This document shows positions 7,765 through 15,149 of a DNA stretch of 64,000 nt, one piece after another. The position numbers were made by a program, and so were the translations under genes. A model generated the notes under the pieces. It worked only from the letters and a program-made list of their open reading frames with translations, made no database searches and was not told where the DNA came from. Where the stretch lies: contig JBGQLV010000006.1 in the NCBI GenBank assembly GCA_041500225.1, positions 1 to 64,000 on the forward strand. Direction: 5' to 3'. The stretch is from 0-14-3-00-41-53 sp041500225 (lineage in GTDB: Bacteria > Nitrospirota > Thermodesulfovibrionia > Thermodesulfovibrionales > SM23-35). Position 1 is the stretch's first letter. Every line of letters starts with the position of its first letter.

Positions 7765-8652
7765 ATGGCGAACATAGGACAACCGTTGGCGGAAGTATTC
7801 GGCCATTTGACAACTGACGATACAGAAAAGGCTAATAGATACCGCTCACATCGCTTGTGCCCTTTTAACAACAAAGTACCAAATTGTACGAAAGATAAGG
7901 CGAAAGACCCTCTTGGTGTTTGCAGTATTGACCATGAAAACCATCCGGTCATCACTTGTCCTATTAGATTCCGAGAAAACTGGCTTATAACCGATGACGC
8001 CGCTTCCTTCTTTTTTCCAAAAGACGCGAACTGGAGTTCATTGACAGAAGTTCGTTTAAATGACTCACAAGGGAAGTCTGCTGGAAATATTGATGTTGTG
8101 CTCGTTGCCTATGACGACAAAGGGAAGATTTATGATTTCGGTGCGCTGGAAGTTCAGGCGGTATATATTTCCGGGAATGTGCGTGACCCATTTGAATACT
8201 TTATGAAGAACCCAAAAGTCCGGGCATCAATGGATTGGACTAAAGCGCCCAATTATCCGCGCCCTGATTACCTTTCATCTTCTCGAAAGAGACTTGCGCC
8301 TCAGCTTTTTTTCAAGGGTGGAATTCTGCACAGTTGGCAAAAGAAAATCGCCGTTGCATTGAATAAGAGTTTCTTTGCCACTCTACCCAAATTAAAGAAA
8401 GTCTCTAAAACCAAAGCAGATATCGCATGGCTGATTTACGACTTGGAACTGATTAAAGAAAAAGGGCATGAGGTGGGAAGATATTTACTGAAGAAGGTGG
8501 ACGAAGTCTTCACCGAGTTTGAGCCTGCTCTTCTTTCAATAACTACGGCATTACCTGGAAAAGTTGAAGATTTTATAAAGCTGCTTCAGGAGAAACTCGA
8601 CGATCAAATTGAGACTCCGCCGATTAACAAGACAATTGAGAAACCATTCTGA
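7765..8652 (+). CDS. NotI-family type II restriction endonuclease
   Basis: A 295-residue protein resembling the NotI family. The N-terminal part has four cysteines (CPFNNKVPNC, GVCS and ITCP) compatible with the metal site known in NotI. A CPIRF.E....DDAASFFFP block follows. The catalytic stretch reads GKSAGNIDVVLVAYD, then DFGALEVQAVYISGNVR: the Asp of NIDVV, and Glu and Gln of EVQ, fit a PD-(D/E)XK-type centre ending in Gln. NotI itself is about 380 residues, so this is a shorter relative. The stop codon is followed after one base by the ATG of the methylase, so the two are co-translated. The target sequence cannot be read from the protein. Confidence 0.85.
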   Translation: MANIGQPLAEVFGHLTTDDTEKANRYRSHRLCPFNNKVPNCTKDKAKDPLGVCSIDHENHPVITCPIRFRENWLITDDAASFFFPKDANWSSLTEVRLNDSQGKSAGNIDVVLVAYDDKGKIYDFGALEVQAVYISGNVRDPFEYFMKNPKVRASMDWTKAPNYPRPDYLSSSRKRLAPQLFFKGGILHSWQKKIAVALNKSFFATLPKLKKVSKTKADIAWLIYDLELIKEKGHEVGRYLLKKVDEVFTEFEPALLSITTALPGKVEDFIKLLQEKLDDQIETPPINKTIEKPF

Positions 8653-8653
8653 A

Positions 8654-9619
8654 ATGACTACGCACAGCCAATCTCTGCTATTCCCTGACTTACCCGAAAT
8701 AATAGCAAGACCTAAGCCGGTGAACGTAGCTTCTGTTCCTCAACGAAGCCCCTTTCGTTATCCCGGAGGCAAGACATGGTTTGTACCTACATTCAGACAT
8801 TGGACTGCTACCATGTATCCAAAGCCAAAAATCCTTGTTGAACCTTTTGCGGGAGGTGGGATTATTAGCTTGACCGCTCTTTTCGAGAATTTAGTTCAAA
8901 AGGCAGTTATGGTTGAACTTGACGACGAAATTGCAGCAGTATGGAAATCCGTAATCAATGGCGACGCTGAATGGATAGCGAACCGCATCCTTACTTTTGA
9001 ATTATCCAGGGAAGCAGTCATAAATGAAATCAAAAGACTTCCGCGCACACAAAAAGAAAAAGCATTCCAGACAATTCTTAAGAATCGAACATTTCATGGT
9101 GGCATTCTTGCCGAAGGTTCAGGGTTTCTCAAATACGGCGAGAATGGGAAAGGCATTCATTCCCGCTGGTATCCTACAACTATAGCGAAACGAATTCTAA
9201 ATCTAAATACCATTGCTGATAGAATTGACTTCCGTTGTCACGACGGCTTGAAGGTGATGCAGGAATTCGCTGACAGACATGATACGATTTTCTTTATAGA
9301 TCCCCCATATACTGCCGGCGGAAAGAAGGCCGGCAAACGATTATATAAACATTATGACCTCGATCATGAGCACTTGTTTGCAGTGTGTGAGACATTGAAG
9401 GGCAATTTTTTAATGACGTATGATAATGCAGAAGAAGTAAAAAAAATGGCCCGAAACCATCGTTTTGAAATGCGCCTAGTACCGATGAATAACACACATC
9501 ATGCAACCATGGAAGAATTGGTAATCGGCAGAGATTTATCATGGATGGACGCTTTTCCCGCAGTGCATGAGCCCCAAACCGAATATGCGGCACGGACAAT
9601 AAAGAAAAAAAAGGTGTAA
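8654..9619 (+). CDS. Dam-like (D12 class) N6-adenine DNA methyltransferase
   Basis: A 321-residue protein with the order typical of the D12 class: FRYPGGKTWFVPTF near the start (AdoMet-binding motif I region), EPFAGGGI, and the catalytic motif IV DPPY in FFIDPPYTAGGKKAGKRLY. It should protect the host DNA from the endonuclease encoded just upstream. The start at 8654 is chosen over 8609 because it begins one base after the endonuclease stop and leaves the D12 N-terminus intact. Its stop at 9617-9619 overlaps the R'' box of attC-like site 3. Confidence 0.88.
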   Translation: MTTHSQSLLFPDLPEIIARPKPVNVASVPQRSPFRYPGGKTWFVPTFRHWTATMYPKPKILVEPFAGGGIISLTALFENLVQKAVMVELDDEIAAVWKSVINGDAEWIANRILTFELSREAVINEIKRLPRTQKEKAFQTILKNRTFHGGILAEGSGFLKYGENGKGIHSRWYPTTIAKRILNLNTIADRIDFRCHDGLKVMQEFADRHDTIFFIDPPYTAGGKKAGKRLYKHYDLDHEHLFAVCETLKGNFLMTYDNAEEVKKMARNHRFEMRLVPMNNTHHATMEELVIGRDLSWMDAFPAVHEPQTEYAARTIKKKKV

Positions 9620-9705
9620 CAAAAGCATCCAGCCCGACCGGGAATAACCGTTTTTCTTTTTCATTCTGTCCTTTGTGGTCCGGCGACTGATGCATGTCGT
9701 TGCTC
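9614..9705 (+). other. attC-like integron recombination site 3
   Basis: R''-like GTGTAAC (9614-9620), L'' arm GCATCCAGCCCGACCGG (9625-9641), L' arm CCGGCGACTGATGC (9680-9693) and R'-like GTTGCTC (9699-9705). The arms pair imperfectly with unpaired bases. The CCCGACCGGG core is shared with site 1, and with one change with site 2. Complementarity of its R'' to the start of the cassette (GTTAAAT at 7326) is limited to the GTTA/TAAC core. Confidence 0.5.
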
Positions 9706-10020
9706 ATTTCTTCCGGTATCCCTCACAGTTTCATCTTTTTGAAACGAGGTGTACACCGCACTCGTTTTATCCTCATGAAGGCGTTTAGAAGTAGGAAAAA
9801 GTTACAATATAGAAATTCTAAAGCCCCTCTAAGAGAAAATGGGACGAGAGAGAGAAAAGGGCAGTATAGCAGGCCATTAATAGGATTTCGGTGAAAATCA
9901 GAGAATCTTCATGGAAACAAAAAATTGATCCTGCCCTTGATGAAATGAATTGAGGGCTATGCCCTCAAAATTAATTGTGAAACCATTGACTGATGTTATT
10001 ATATATGGTATATTAGAACC
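9706..10020. other. No supported gene between attC-like site 3 and the HTH gene
   Basis: Short frames such as 9694-9894 show no domain and no good start. Nothing further is recognised here. Confidence 0.5.
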
Positions 10021-10149
10021 AATATTAAGGCGGAGTTTGTCTCGCATGTGGAAAGATAATTTAGTGATGCTCTTTTTGAGAAGGATATCGAACGTTATAA
10101 AGAGGCTAAATATGAAAGTCAGGAATCTAAAGATAGCGATAAAAACTGA
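10021..10149 (+). pseudogene. Decayed upstream partner of the HTH gene
   Basis: One frame reads a peptide (FVSHVER, then stop, then FSDALFEKDIERYKEAKYE) ending at TGA 10147-10149 and overlapping the start of the HTH gene. The internal stop at 10057-10059 and the missing N-terminus mark it as degraded. Its position matches that of the toxin gene in toxin-antitoxin pairs with this kind of HTH protein, but family membership cannot be shown from this fragment. Confidence 0.35.
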
Positions 10150-10486
10150 TAAAGAACTATTCAATGAAGTCAAGGATGTCTGGAAGAAGGCTGAAAGAGG
10201 TGAGAAGGTCAAGAAACATGAAGGCATATCATTTGAAAGCATTGAGGAAATGAGAAAGGTTCTCACTGGGGAGAGATTAAAAATCCTCAAGACAATTAAA
10301 AAGGCGCACCCTTCTTCTATCTATGAACTGGCGAAGTTGCTAAAAAGGGATATAAAAAATACCTTTGATGATGTTCAATTTCTTGCACAGGCCGGGTTTG
10401 TAGAGCTAAAGAAAATAAAAGATGGCAGAGAAAAAACAACCCCGTTGGTAAATTACGATAAAATTCTACTCGAGATTCCAGTTTAG
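10112..10486 (+). CDS. Winged-HTH regulator, antitoxin-like (HVO_A0114/TumA type)
   Basis: A 124-residue protein. The segment ISFESIEEMRKVLTGERLKI leads into a winged helix (HPSSIYELAKLLKRDIKNTFDDVQFLAQAGFVEL) and a C-terminal strand ending LLEIPV. It is clearly homologous along its whole length to the minus-strand protein at 10733-11113. Such proteins accompany TumE-type (DUF6516) toxins. The start at 10112 is preferred over 9950 because it aligns with the paralogue's Met. The two copies face each other across tRNA-Leu. Confidence 0.82.
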   Translation: MKVRNLKIAIKTDKELFNEVKDVWKKAERGEKVKKHEGISFESIEEMRKVLTGERLKILKTIKKAHPSSIYELAKLLKRDIKNTFDDVQFLAQAGFVELKKIKDGREKTTPLVNYDKILLEIPV

Positions 10487-10552
10487 TCTGAGTTTATCGC
10501 AAAGGTTTAACAAGTTAGACAAGAAGACTGAAAATCCTTTAAAATCAATCAT

Positions 10553-10637
10553 GCGAGAGTGGCGGAAATGGCAGACGCGCTGGACTTAGGATCCAGTGGG
10601 TAACTCCGTGGGGGTTCAACTCCCCCCCCTCGCACCA
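10553..10637 (+). tRNA. tRNA-Leu (anticodon TAG)
   Basis: An 85-base sequence that folds as a class II tRNA: acceptor GCGAGAG with CCCTCGC (one A-C mismatch), D arm GGCGGAAATGGCAGACGC, anticodon loop CTTAGGA between GGA and TCC stem ends, long variable arm (GTGGGTAACTCCGTG), T arm with GGTTCAACTCC, and an encoded CCA end. The leucine identity follows from the TAG anticodon and the long variable arm. Its 5' half is repeated at 5187-5226. Confidence 0.95.
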
Positions 10638-10732
10638 TAAAGCACATCAACCACTTACGCCAATCCATGTTATTGAAGTCTTTTAATATCAAGGGTTTAT
10701 CCCTTGAAGTTAGTTATGCTGTTTCATAAACC

Positions 10733-11113
10733 CTATACTGGTATTTCCAATAGAAGCTTATCATAATTTACTATTGGCATTATCTTTTCCCTGCCATTTG
10801 ATTTGCCCTTTTCGAGTTCTATAAGTCCCAGTTCTGCAAGATAATGGACATCATCTGCAACGTTTTTAAGATTTCTGTTAAGCAGTTTTGCAAGCTCGTA
10901 AATAGATGCGGGATGCTTTTCCTTGATGACCTTTAGTATTTTCACTCTCTCAGGTGTGATAGCCTTTCTCATTATTTCAAGGCTCTCAAAGTATATCCCA
11001 GGTCTTCTTTTCCTGACCTTGTCTCCACGTTCAAGCCTTTTCATAACAGACTTTGCACCATTAAGCACTTCTTCAATGCTCTTAATCCCTATGGTTACAT
11101 TTTTAACCTTCAT
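10733..11113 (-). CDS. Winged-HTH regulator, antitoxin-like (HVO_A0114/TumA type)
   Basis: A 126-residue protein sharing the same order as its + strand paralogue at 10112-10486: IYFESLEIMRKAITPERVKI, then HPASIYELAKLLNRNLKNVADDVHYLAELGLIEL and the end VNYDKLLLEIPV. It should bind DNA through the winged helix and repress its own operon. Its start codon overlaps the end of a TumE-like reading frame by 11 bases, the arrangement of a translationally coupled toxin-antitoxin pair. The upstream partner is truncated, so this may be an orphan antitoxin. Confidence 0.85.
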   Translation of the reverse strand: MKVKNVTIGIKSIEEVLNGAKSVMKRLERGDKVRKRRPGIYFESLEIMRKAITPERVKILKVIKEKHPASIYELAKLLNRNLKNVADDVHYLAELGLIELEKGKSNGREKIMPIVNYDKLLLEIPV

Positions 11114-11234
11114 CTTTCATCACCTCTCTTAAGTCTTTGTAAAAGTCTTTAAATAGTTTCTCTATGCTCTCAAATTTATAGGGTATCTCCTTATTTCCGT
11201 GATGCCTGTGATCTCCTTTATCTTTAAGAAGTTT
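11103..11234 (-). pseudogene. C-terminal remnant of a TumE-like (DUF6516) toxin
   Basis: A frame of 43 codons without a start reads KGDHRHHGNKEIPYKFESIEKL followed by FKDFYKDLREVMKDEG and stops inside the HTH gene's first codons. The GDHRHHG...YKFESIEKLF.DF pattern matches what I recall of C-termini of TumE/DUF6516 proteins. A stop codon and no ribosome site lie directly upstream, so the N-terminal two thirds are lost. Confidence 0.55.
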
Positions 11235-11252
11235 TCATATTATACATAACAA

Positions 11253-11684
11253 CTATGAACCGGCCTTAATCTTTTTCTTGATATGCTCCTCAATCATAAA
11301 AAGGGTAGTCAGTTCTTCTCCCACAATCCTCTGCACTCTAACAAGCTTTTCATGAGGGATATCCCTGCTGAGTCTGTGGCATGTAAAGTTAACACAGATG
11401 ACAGGGCGGGGACTGAGAGAACATCCGTGTTTTGTGAGGAAAGCGCAAAGATCAGGCTCTTGTGTTTGTATGTGGATGGATACACCGAGCAGAAGGTTAA
11501 TCAAAATAAGAACGCTGTCGCATTTATAGCCGGTATGTACGCTGCAGCACGTTCCCTCGCCATTTACTGCACAATCAGCACATTCTTGAACTATCCCTGA
11601 AGTAACCATTTCATTTTTTGATATTTCTATGTTGCGATCCAATTTTTGTAAAAGGTTCGTGAGCGTAGAATCATTACGTAACAC
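11253..11684 (-). CDS. Cysteine-rich protein, probable metal or Fe-S binder
   Basis: A 143-residue protein with eight cysteines clustered between residues 35 and 101: ECADCAVNGEGTCCS, GYKCDS, LCAFLTKHGCSL and VICVNFTC. The C..C.......CC start and later CxxxxxxxxC and CxxxxC groups suggest a YkgJ-like or other zinc/Fe-S fold, but spacing does not settle the family. The downstream exonuclease gene is on the same strand (54 bases between), so they may be co-transcribed. Confidence 0.7.
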   Translation of the reverse strand: MLRNDSTLTNLLQKLDRNIEISKNEMVTSGIVQECADCAVNGEGTCCSVHTGYKCDSVLILINLLLGVSIHIQTQEPDLCAFLTKHGCSLSPRPVICVNFTCHRLSRDIPHEKLVRVQRIVGEELTTLFMIEEHIKKKIKAGS

Positions 11685-11739
11685 GTGTTCGAAAGACGCA
11701 TAGAGTTTATAAGCTGAGGCAACTATGTCGGAAATACTT

Positions 11740-12525
11740 CTACTGGAAGGTTCGATTGTGCAAATACTCCTCGATGCCTGTTTGTGACCTCAATCTCTGA
11801 TAGATAATGTCAGCTATCTTAAAGAGGTTAACTGTGTCTTCCTTGTTATACATTGTGAGCAAATCCAGTGCCTCGCTGCTTCCCCTTCTTGCAGACTCCC
11901 AGAGCTTTACGGCATCATAACCATTTATGCCCCTGACAGCTTCGTGTCTTTCGATTCCAAGATATGTCTCAAGCTTCTTAAGTCCATTTTTAAACCCGAG
12001 TCTCCTTGAACCAAAGCAGATGTCAAAATGAGGGACATCGAATTTCAAATCAGGCATTGACCTCTTGAGAAAAGGGATGTCAAAAGCAGAGCCGTAAAAT
12101 GTTATAAGGTATTTATATCTGGAAAGTTCTTTTTTTAGATTCTCACGAGTAAGGTTCATATCCCTTAAAAAACATTTGTAGTCATAGCCGTCGTATATGC
12201 CGACCATAGTTGTATAGCCTCCGCTCTCAGGCATAAGACCGTTTGTCTCTATGTCTAAGCAGGCTGCTTCTCCTTTGAAGATATCAAAAAGCCTCCAATG
12301 TTCTCTTCTTTTGATAGCGCTTGCGAAATATTCAGCATTGGCATTATCAAGCTCGCTTAAGGCATAAGACAGGCATTTATCATAGAAGCTTTTTTTATTA
12401 TGGTTCATGAAGTTTAAATCCGAAGTATTTATGAAATCATCCCATGTTAATATTCCACTCCTCCAGAGTCTTTTTTCAAGCCTTTCGCCGATGCCGCTTA
12501 AAATGCTGAATGTATTTCTTATCAT
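11740..12525 (-). CDS. RNase H-like 3'-5' exonuclease (YprB type)
   Basis: A 261-residue protein. A short N-terminal helical region (FSILSGIGERLEKRLW resembles a helix-hairpin-helix) precedes a DEDD exonuclease fold. Motif I is CLDIETNGL with Asp and Glu, motif II is FYGSAFDIPFL with Asp, and motif III is YNKEDTVNL with Asp. The pattern fits the YprB ribonuclease H-like domain. It probably degrades single-stranded nucleic acid ends. Upstream lies the PilZ-DnaJ-TPR gene on the same strand, 30 bases away. Confidence 0.82.
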   Translation of the reverse strand: MIRNTFSILSGIGERLEKRLWRSGILTWDDFINTSDLNFMNHNKKSFYDKCLSYALSELDNANAEYFASAIKRREHWRLFDIFKGEAACLDIETNGLMPESGGYTTMVGIYDGYDYKCFLRDMNLTRENLKKELSRYKYLITFYGSAFDIPFLKRSMPDLKFDVPHFDICFGSRRLGFKNGLKKLETYLGIERHEAVRGINGYDAVKLWESARRGSSEALDLLTMYNKEDTVNLFKIADIIYQRLRSQTGIEEYLHNRTFQ

Positions 12526-12555
12526 GTGCCTTTGTTATTTATAAATTTTTTTTAT

Positions 12556-14250
12556 TTAAGTCTTAGAAAGATTTTTAATCTTTTGTAAACCCTCGGCTGC
12601 CCTTTCATTAGCCGGGTCGAGTTTTATTGCCTTTTCAAAGGTATTTTTTGCCCTCAGGTTAAAACCAAGCTGCAGATAAATATAGCCGACCTCAGCCATA
12701 TAATCAGCGTTAAACGGTTCAATCTTAAGTGCCTTACTTATAGCCTTCTCTGCCTCACCCAATTTTATATTTTTCGTTAGTGATAAACCGTGGTAGAAGT
12801 GATAAGCTGGTACCGAACTATCGAGATAAGCAGCCTGCCCGAATAACTCTGCTGCCTCAGTATAAGCTCCTTTTTTGAATGCATCTTTGCCTTCTTTGAA
12901 CCTGGCCCTTGCTATCTCTAATTTGTTACTTTCAATCTTTGCAGGTCTGTTTGATAAACTACGGTCATATTCCCTACGCATCTTTGGGTCAGAGAGGATT
13001 TTATATGCATCGGTTATTTGAGAAAAGATCATATTCAATTTGTTCTTGAGGGTCTCAGAGGGCAGATAGAAATGTTTATCGGGATGGAACTCCTTTGCGA
13101 CCTTATAATATGCCTTCTTAATCTTATCCATAGTAGCCCATTTCTCGATTCCAAAGATGCCATAGTAGTCTGTAATTTCAATCCTCTTATAAAGATCTTC
13201 AACTTTCTTAATGAAGGCTGAATCTACCTCTATTTCTGGTTCTTTCATTATCTCCTCGTATGTTTTATCTTCTGTTAAACCTTTTTCCCTGAGTTCGATT
13301 ATTTTTGTACTGAGCAGGGCATAAAGGGTCTTCATCGTCTGGAAATTATCTAAGGGTGAGATGGAAAGGATTTCATGAATATTACGCTTACCATTTATCA
13401 GGGAAAGGATATTTTTATCTTTATTGTCGAGGTTTATGTCCTGGAATAAGTTCATCGGGTCAGTAGAATAATAGAGTATTGTATCCCCGGGAGGCATAGC
13501 ATTTTTAATATGTGTAAGGCTATTTATTCTCTTTATTCCACGATATATAAGGTTTGCAGCACTGAGTTTAAGTGTTATGACCTCGTCTGAAGGGAGGGGG
13601 CCTTCTATGAAAATAAATTTACCATCTTCGCACTGAAAGAGGCTCAGGATGATCTCTTCAACCTGATGCCTTACTATCCAGATGACATCTTCTGGTTTGA
13701 GATAGCCGAGTTCAACAAGAGCCACACCCTGACGCTTTCCTGTTTTCTTCATAATATCAACTGATTGGTAATACTGGTCAATAGTAAGCCTGCCGGCCTT
13801 TAACATAACCTCTCCGAGCCGGTCTTCTTCCTTGTTTGATGTGGCAAAGATCATATCCCCATTTTTCATGTATATTCTTTTAGATGTAGAACCATTTCTT
13901 ATCTCGAGTATCCCGTCCTTTTCACTCCTGTGCAGGTCAAGGAAGATGTCAGCGAGCAGATAATGTTTTAAAAAACCAGAGATTGATCTCCTTTCAATTC
14001 CGACCCTGAGGTGCGAATTAACCTTCTCCGACCATACAATCCTGCCATCGATATCCAGGTTGAGGTCTTCGAGCTTCAAATCAATGACAGAGCCTGGTGT
14101 TACAGGTGGTGTATTCTCGATAGATAAGCCGATGCCTCCCAGGGAATAATCAATGGTATTAGCCTGAAAGGAATTTCCTCCAATTGATAAACGAAATCCT
14201 GATTTGAGTCTGTATCTCTTAAATCGCCTTTTGTCTTTACATGATAGCAT
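12556..14250 (-). CDS. PilZ - DUF4388-like - DnaJ - TPR multidomain protein
   Basis: A 564-residue cytoplasmic protein. Residues ~5-100 are a PilZ domain (RRFKRYRLKSGFRL, then DYSLGGIGLSI), a c-di-GMP receptor fold. Residues ~105-320 look like one or two DUF4388-type modules (LHRSEKDGILEIRNGSTSKRI). Residues ~350-415 form a J domain with the HPD triad (His389) in KEFHPDKHF. The C-terminal ~120 residues hold TPR helices (AEVGYIYLQLGFNLRAKNTF). The combination points to c-di-GMP-dependent recruitment of DnaK, as in gliding or pilus regulation of Myxococcus-type bacteria, but the partner is unknown. Confidence 0.88.
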   Translation of the reverse strand: MLSCKDKRRFKRYRLKSGFRLSIGGNSFQANTIDYSLGGIGLSIENTPPVTPGSVIDLKLEDLNLDIDGRIVWSEKVNSHLRVGIERRSISGFLKHYLLADIFLDLHRSEKDGILEIRNGSTSKRIYMKNGDMIFATSNKEEDRLGEVMLKAGRLTIDQYYQSVDIMKKTGKRQGVALVELGYLKPEDVIWIVRHQVEEIILSLFQCEDGKFIFIEGPLPSDEVITLKLSAANLIYRGIKRINSLTHIKNAMPPGDTILYYSTDPMNLFQDINLDNKDKNILSLINGKRNIHEILSISPLDNFQTMKTLYALLSTKIIELREKGLTEDKTYEEIMKEPEIEVDSAFIKKVEDLYKRIEITDYYGIFGIEKWATMDKIKKAYYKVAKEFHPDKHFYLPSETLKNKLNMIFSQITDAYKILSDPKMRREYDRSLSNRPAKIESNKLEIARARFKEGKDAFKKGAYTEAAELFGQAAYLDSSVPAYHFYHGLSLTKNIKLGEAEKAISKALKIEPFNADYMAEVGYIYLQLGFNLRAKNTFEKAIKLDPANERAAEGLQKIKNLSKT

Positions 14251-14304
14251 TGAATAAGTATATTAAACCTTTGTAATCAAAATCAATGATTGGGCCTACA
14301 CGTT

Positions 14305-15048
14305 TTACATCATGGTATAAGGAAGGGTGAGTTTAATGACCTGATTTTTTTCTCCGATTTTCCCGATTTCTTTTCCATCAAACACTAACTTTACCCCTCC
14401 AGCATTACCGATTTTTAATGAAAAACTATTTTTTGCTTGCAGTTTGACTGACGCCCCGGGTTTCAACAGCATTTCTTTTGAATCGGCATTGTCTATATTT
14501 ACTAAAAGCCAGGTTGTATCAGTAGCAAGTATCTCAAGGACATGAGGTAAATTTTCCGTTTTTAAAATGTTTTCTTTTTTAGTCTCGACAGCAGGTGGAG
14601 GTATCTTTTTTTTAGTTTCGACGTATGGTGTAGATACATCTTTTTTGGTTTCGGTAGCCGGTAGCGGCATCTCTGGTGTTTTCCGTAAGGGTGGGGATAG
14701 AATAAATGTGATAGTTATTATTAACAGTACTAATAGTGCTGGAATTAATAAGTACCTGATCTTCAGCTTTTTTTTAAATGTAATCTCCTTTTCACTATTT
14801 TCCATGTATTCATCTTTAGGCGGAGACATTTGTTGATTATAGGCGTTGATGGCAATTTCCGGGTCGATTTTCAAGAGGTCGGCATATTCGCGAATATAGC
14901 CTTTTACGTAAACTTCCACAGGAAGCTTTTTAAAATCATCATCCTCGATTGCCTTGAGGTAGTCGAATCTTATTTTAAGGGTTTTGGATATTTCCCTGAG
15001 ATCCTGACCTGATTCTTCGCGTCTCTTCCTTAATATTTCCCCGACCAA
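14305..15048 (-). CDS. rodZ: RodZ-like helix-turn-helix membrane protein
   Basis: A 247-residue protein: an N-terminal HTH_25 domain (EILRKRREESGQDLREISK, residues 4-65), a membrane span (~100-118, LLIPALLVLLIITITFIL), a Pro/Lys/Thr-rich linker with repeated ETKK segments, and a C-terminal DUF4115 beta domain (~170-245). RodZ links MreB filaments to the membrane in rod-shaped cells; here the short linker and domain order match. The start at 15048 follows GGAGG in minus orientation. Gene order HTH protein, PilZ-DnaJ protein, exonuclease on one strand suggests an operon. Confidence 0.85.
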   Translation of the reverse strand: MVGEILRKRREESGQDLREISKTLKIRFDYLKAIEDDDFKKLPVEVYVKGYIREYADLLKIDPEIAINAYNQQMSPPKDEYMENSEKEITFKKKLKIRYLLIPALLVLLIITITFILSPPLRKTPEMPLPATETKKDVSTPYVETKKKIPPPAVETKKENILKTENLPHVLEILATDTTWLLVNIDNADSKEMLLKPGASVKLQAKNSFSLKIGNAGGVKLVFDGKEIGKIGEKNQVIKLTLPYTMM

Positions 15049-15149
15049 TGCGCCTCCTTGTCTACAGGTCGTTTTGACAATAATAACATATATAAAGGCA
15101 ATAAATCTGAAGAGCGCATTGTAAACACACTATGCTATTATAGCTAACA

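Noticed and set aside
7512..7955. Full 147-codon antisense frame over the restriction gene
   Set aside because: Its first half is antisense to the NotI-like coding sequence; only the part from 7766 down was kept as a question.
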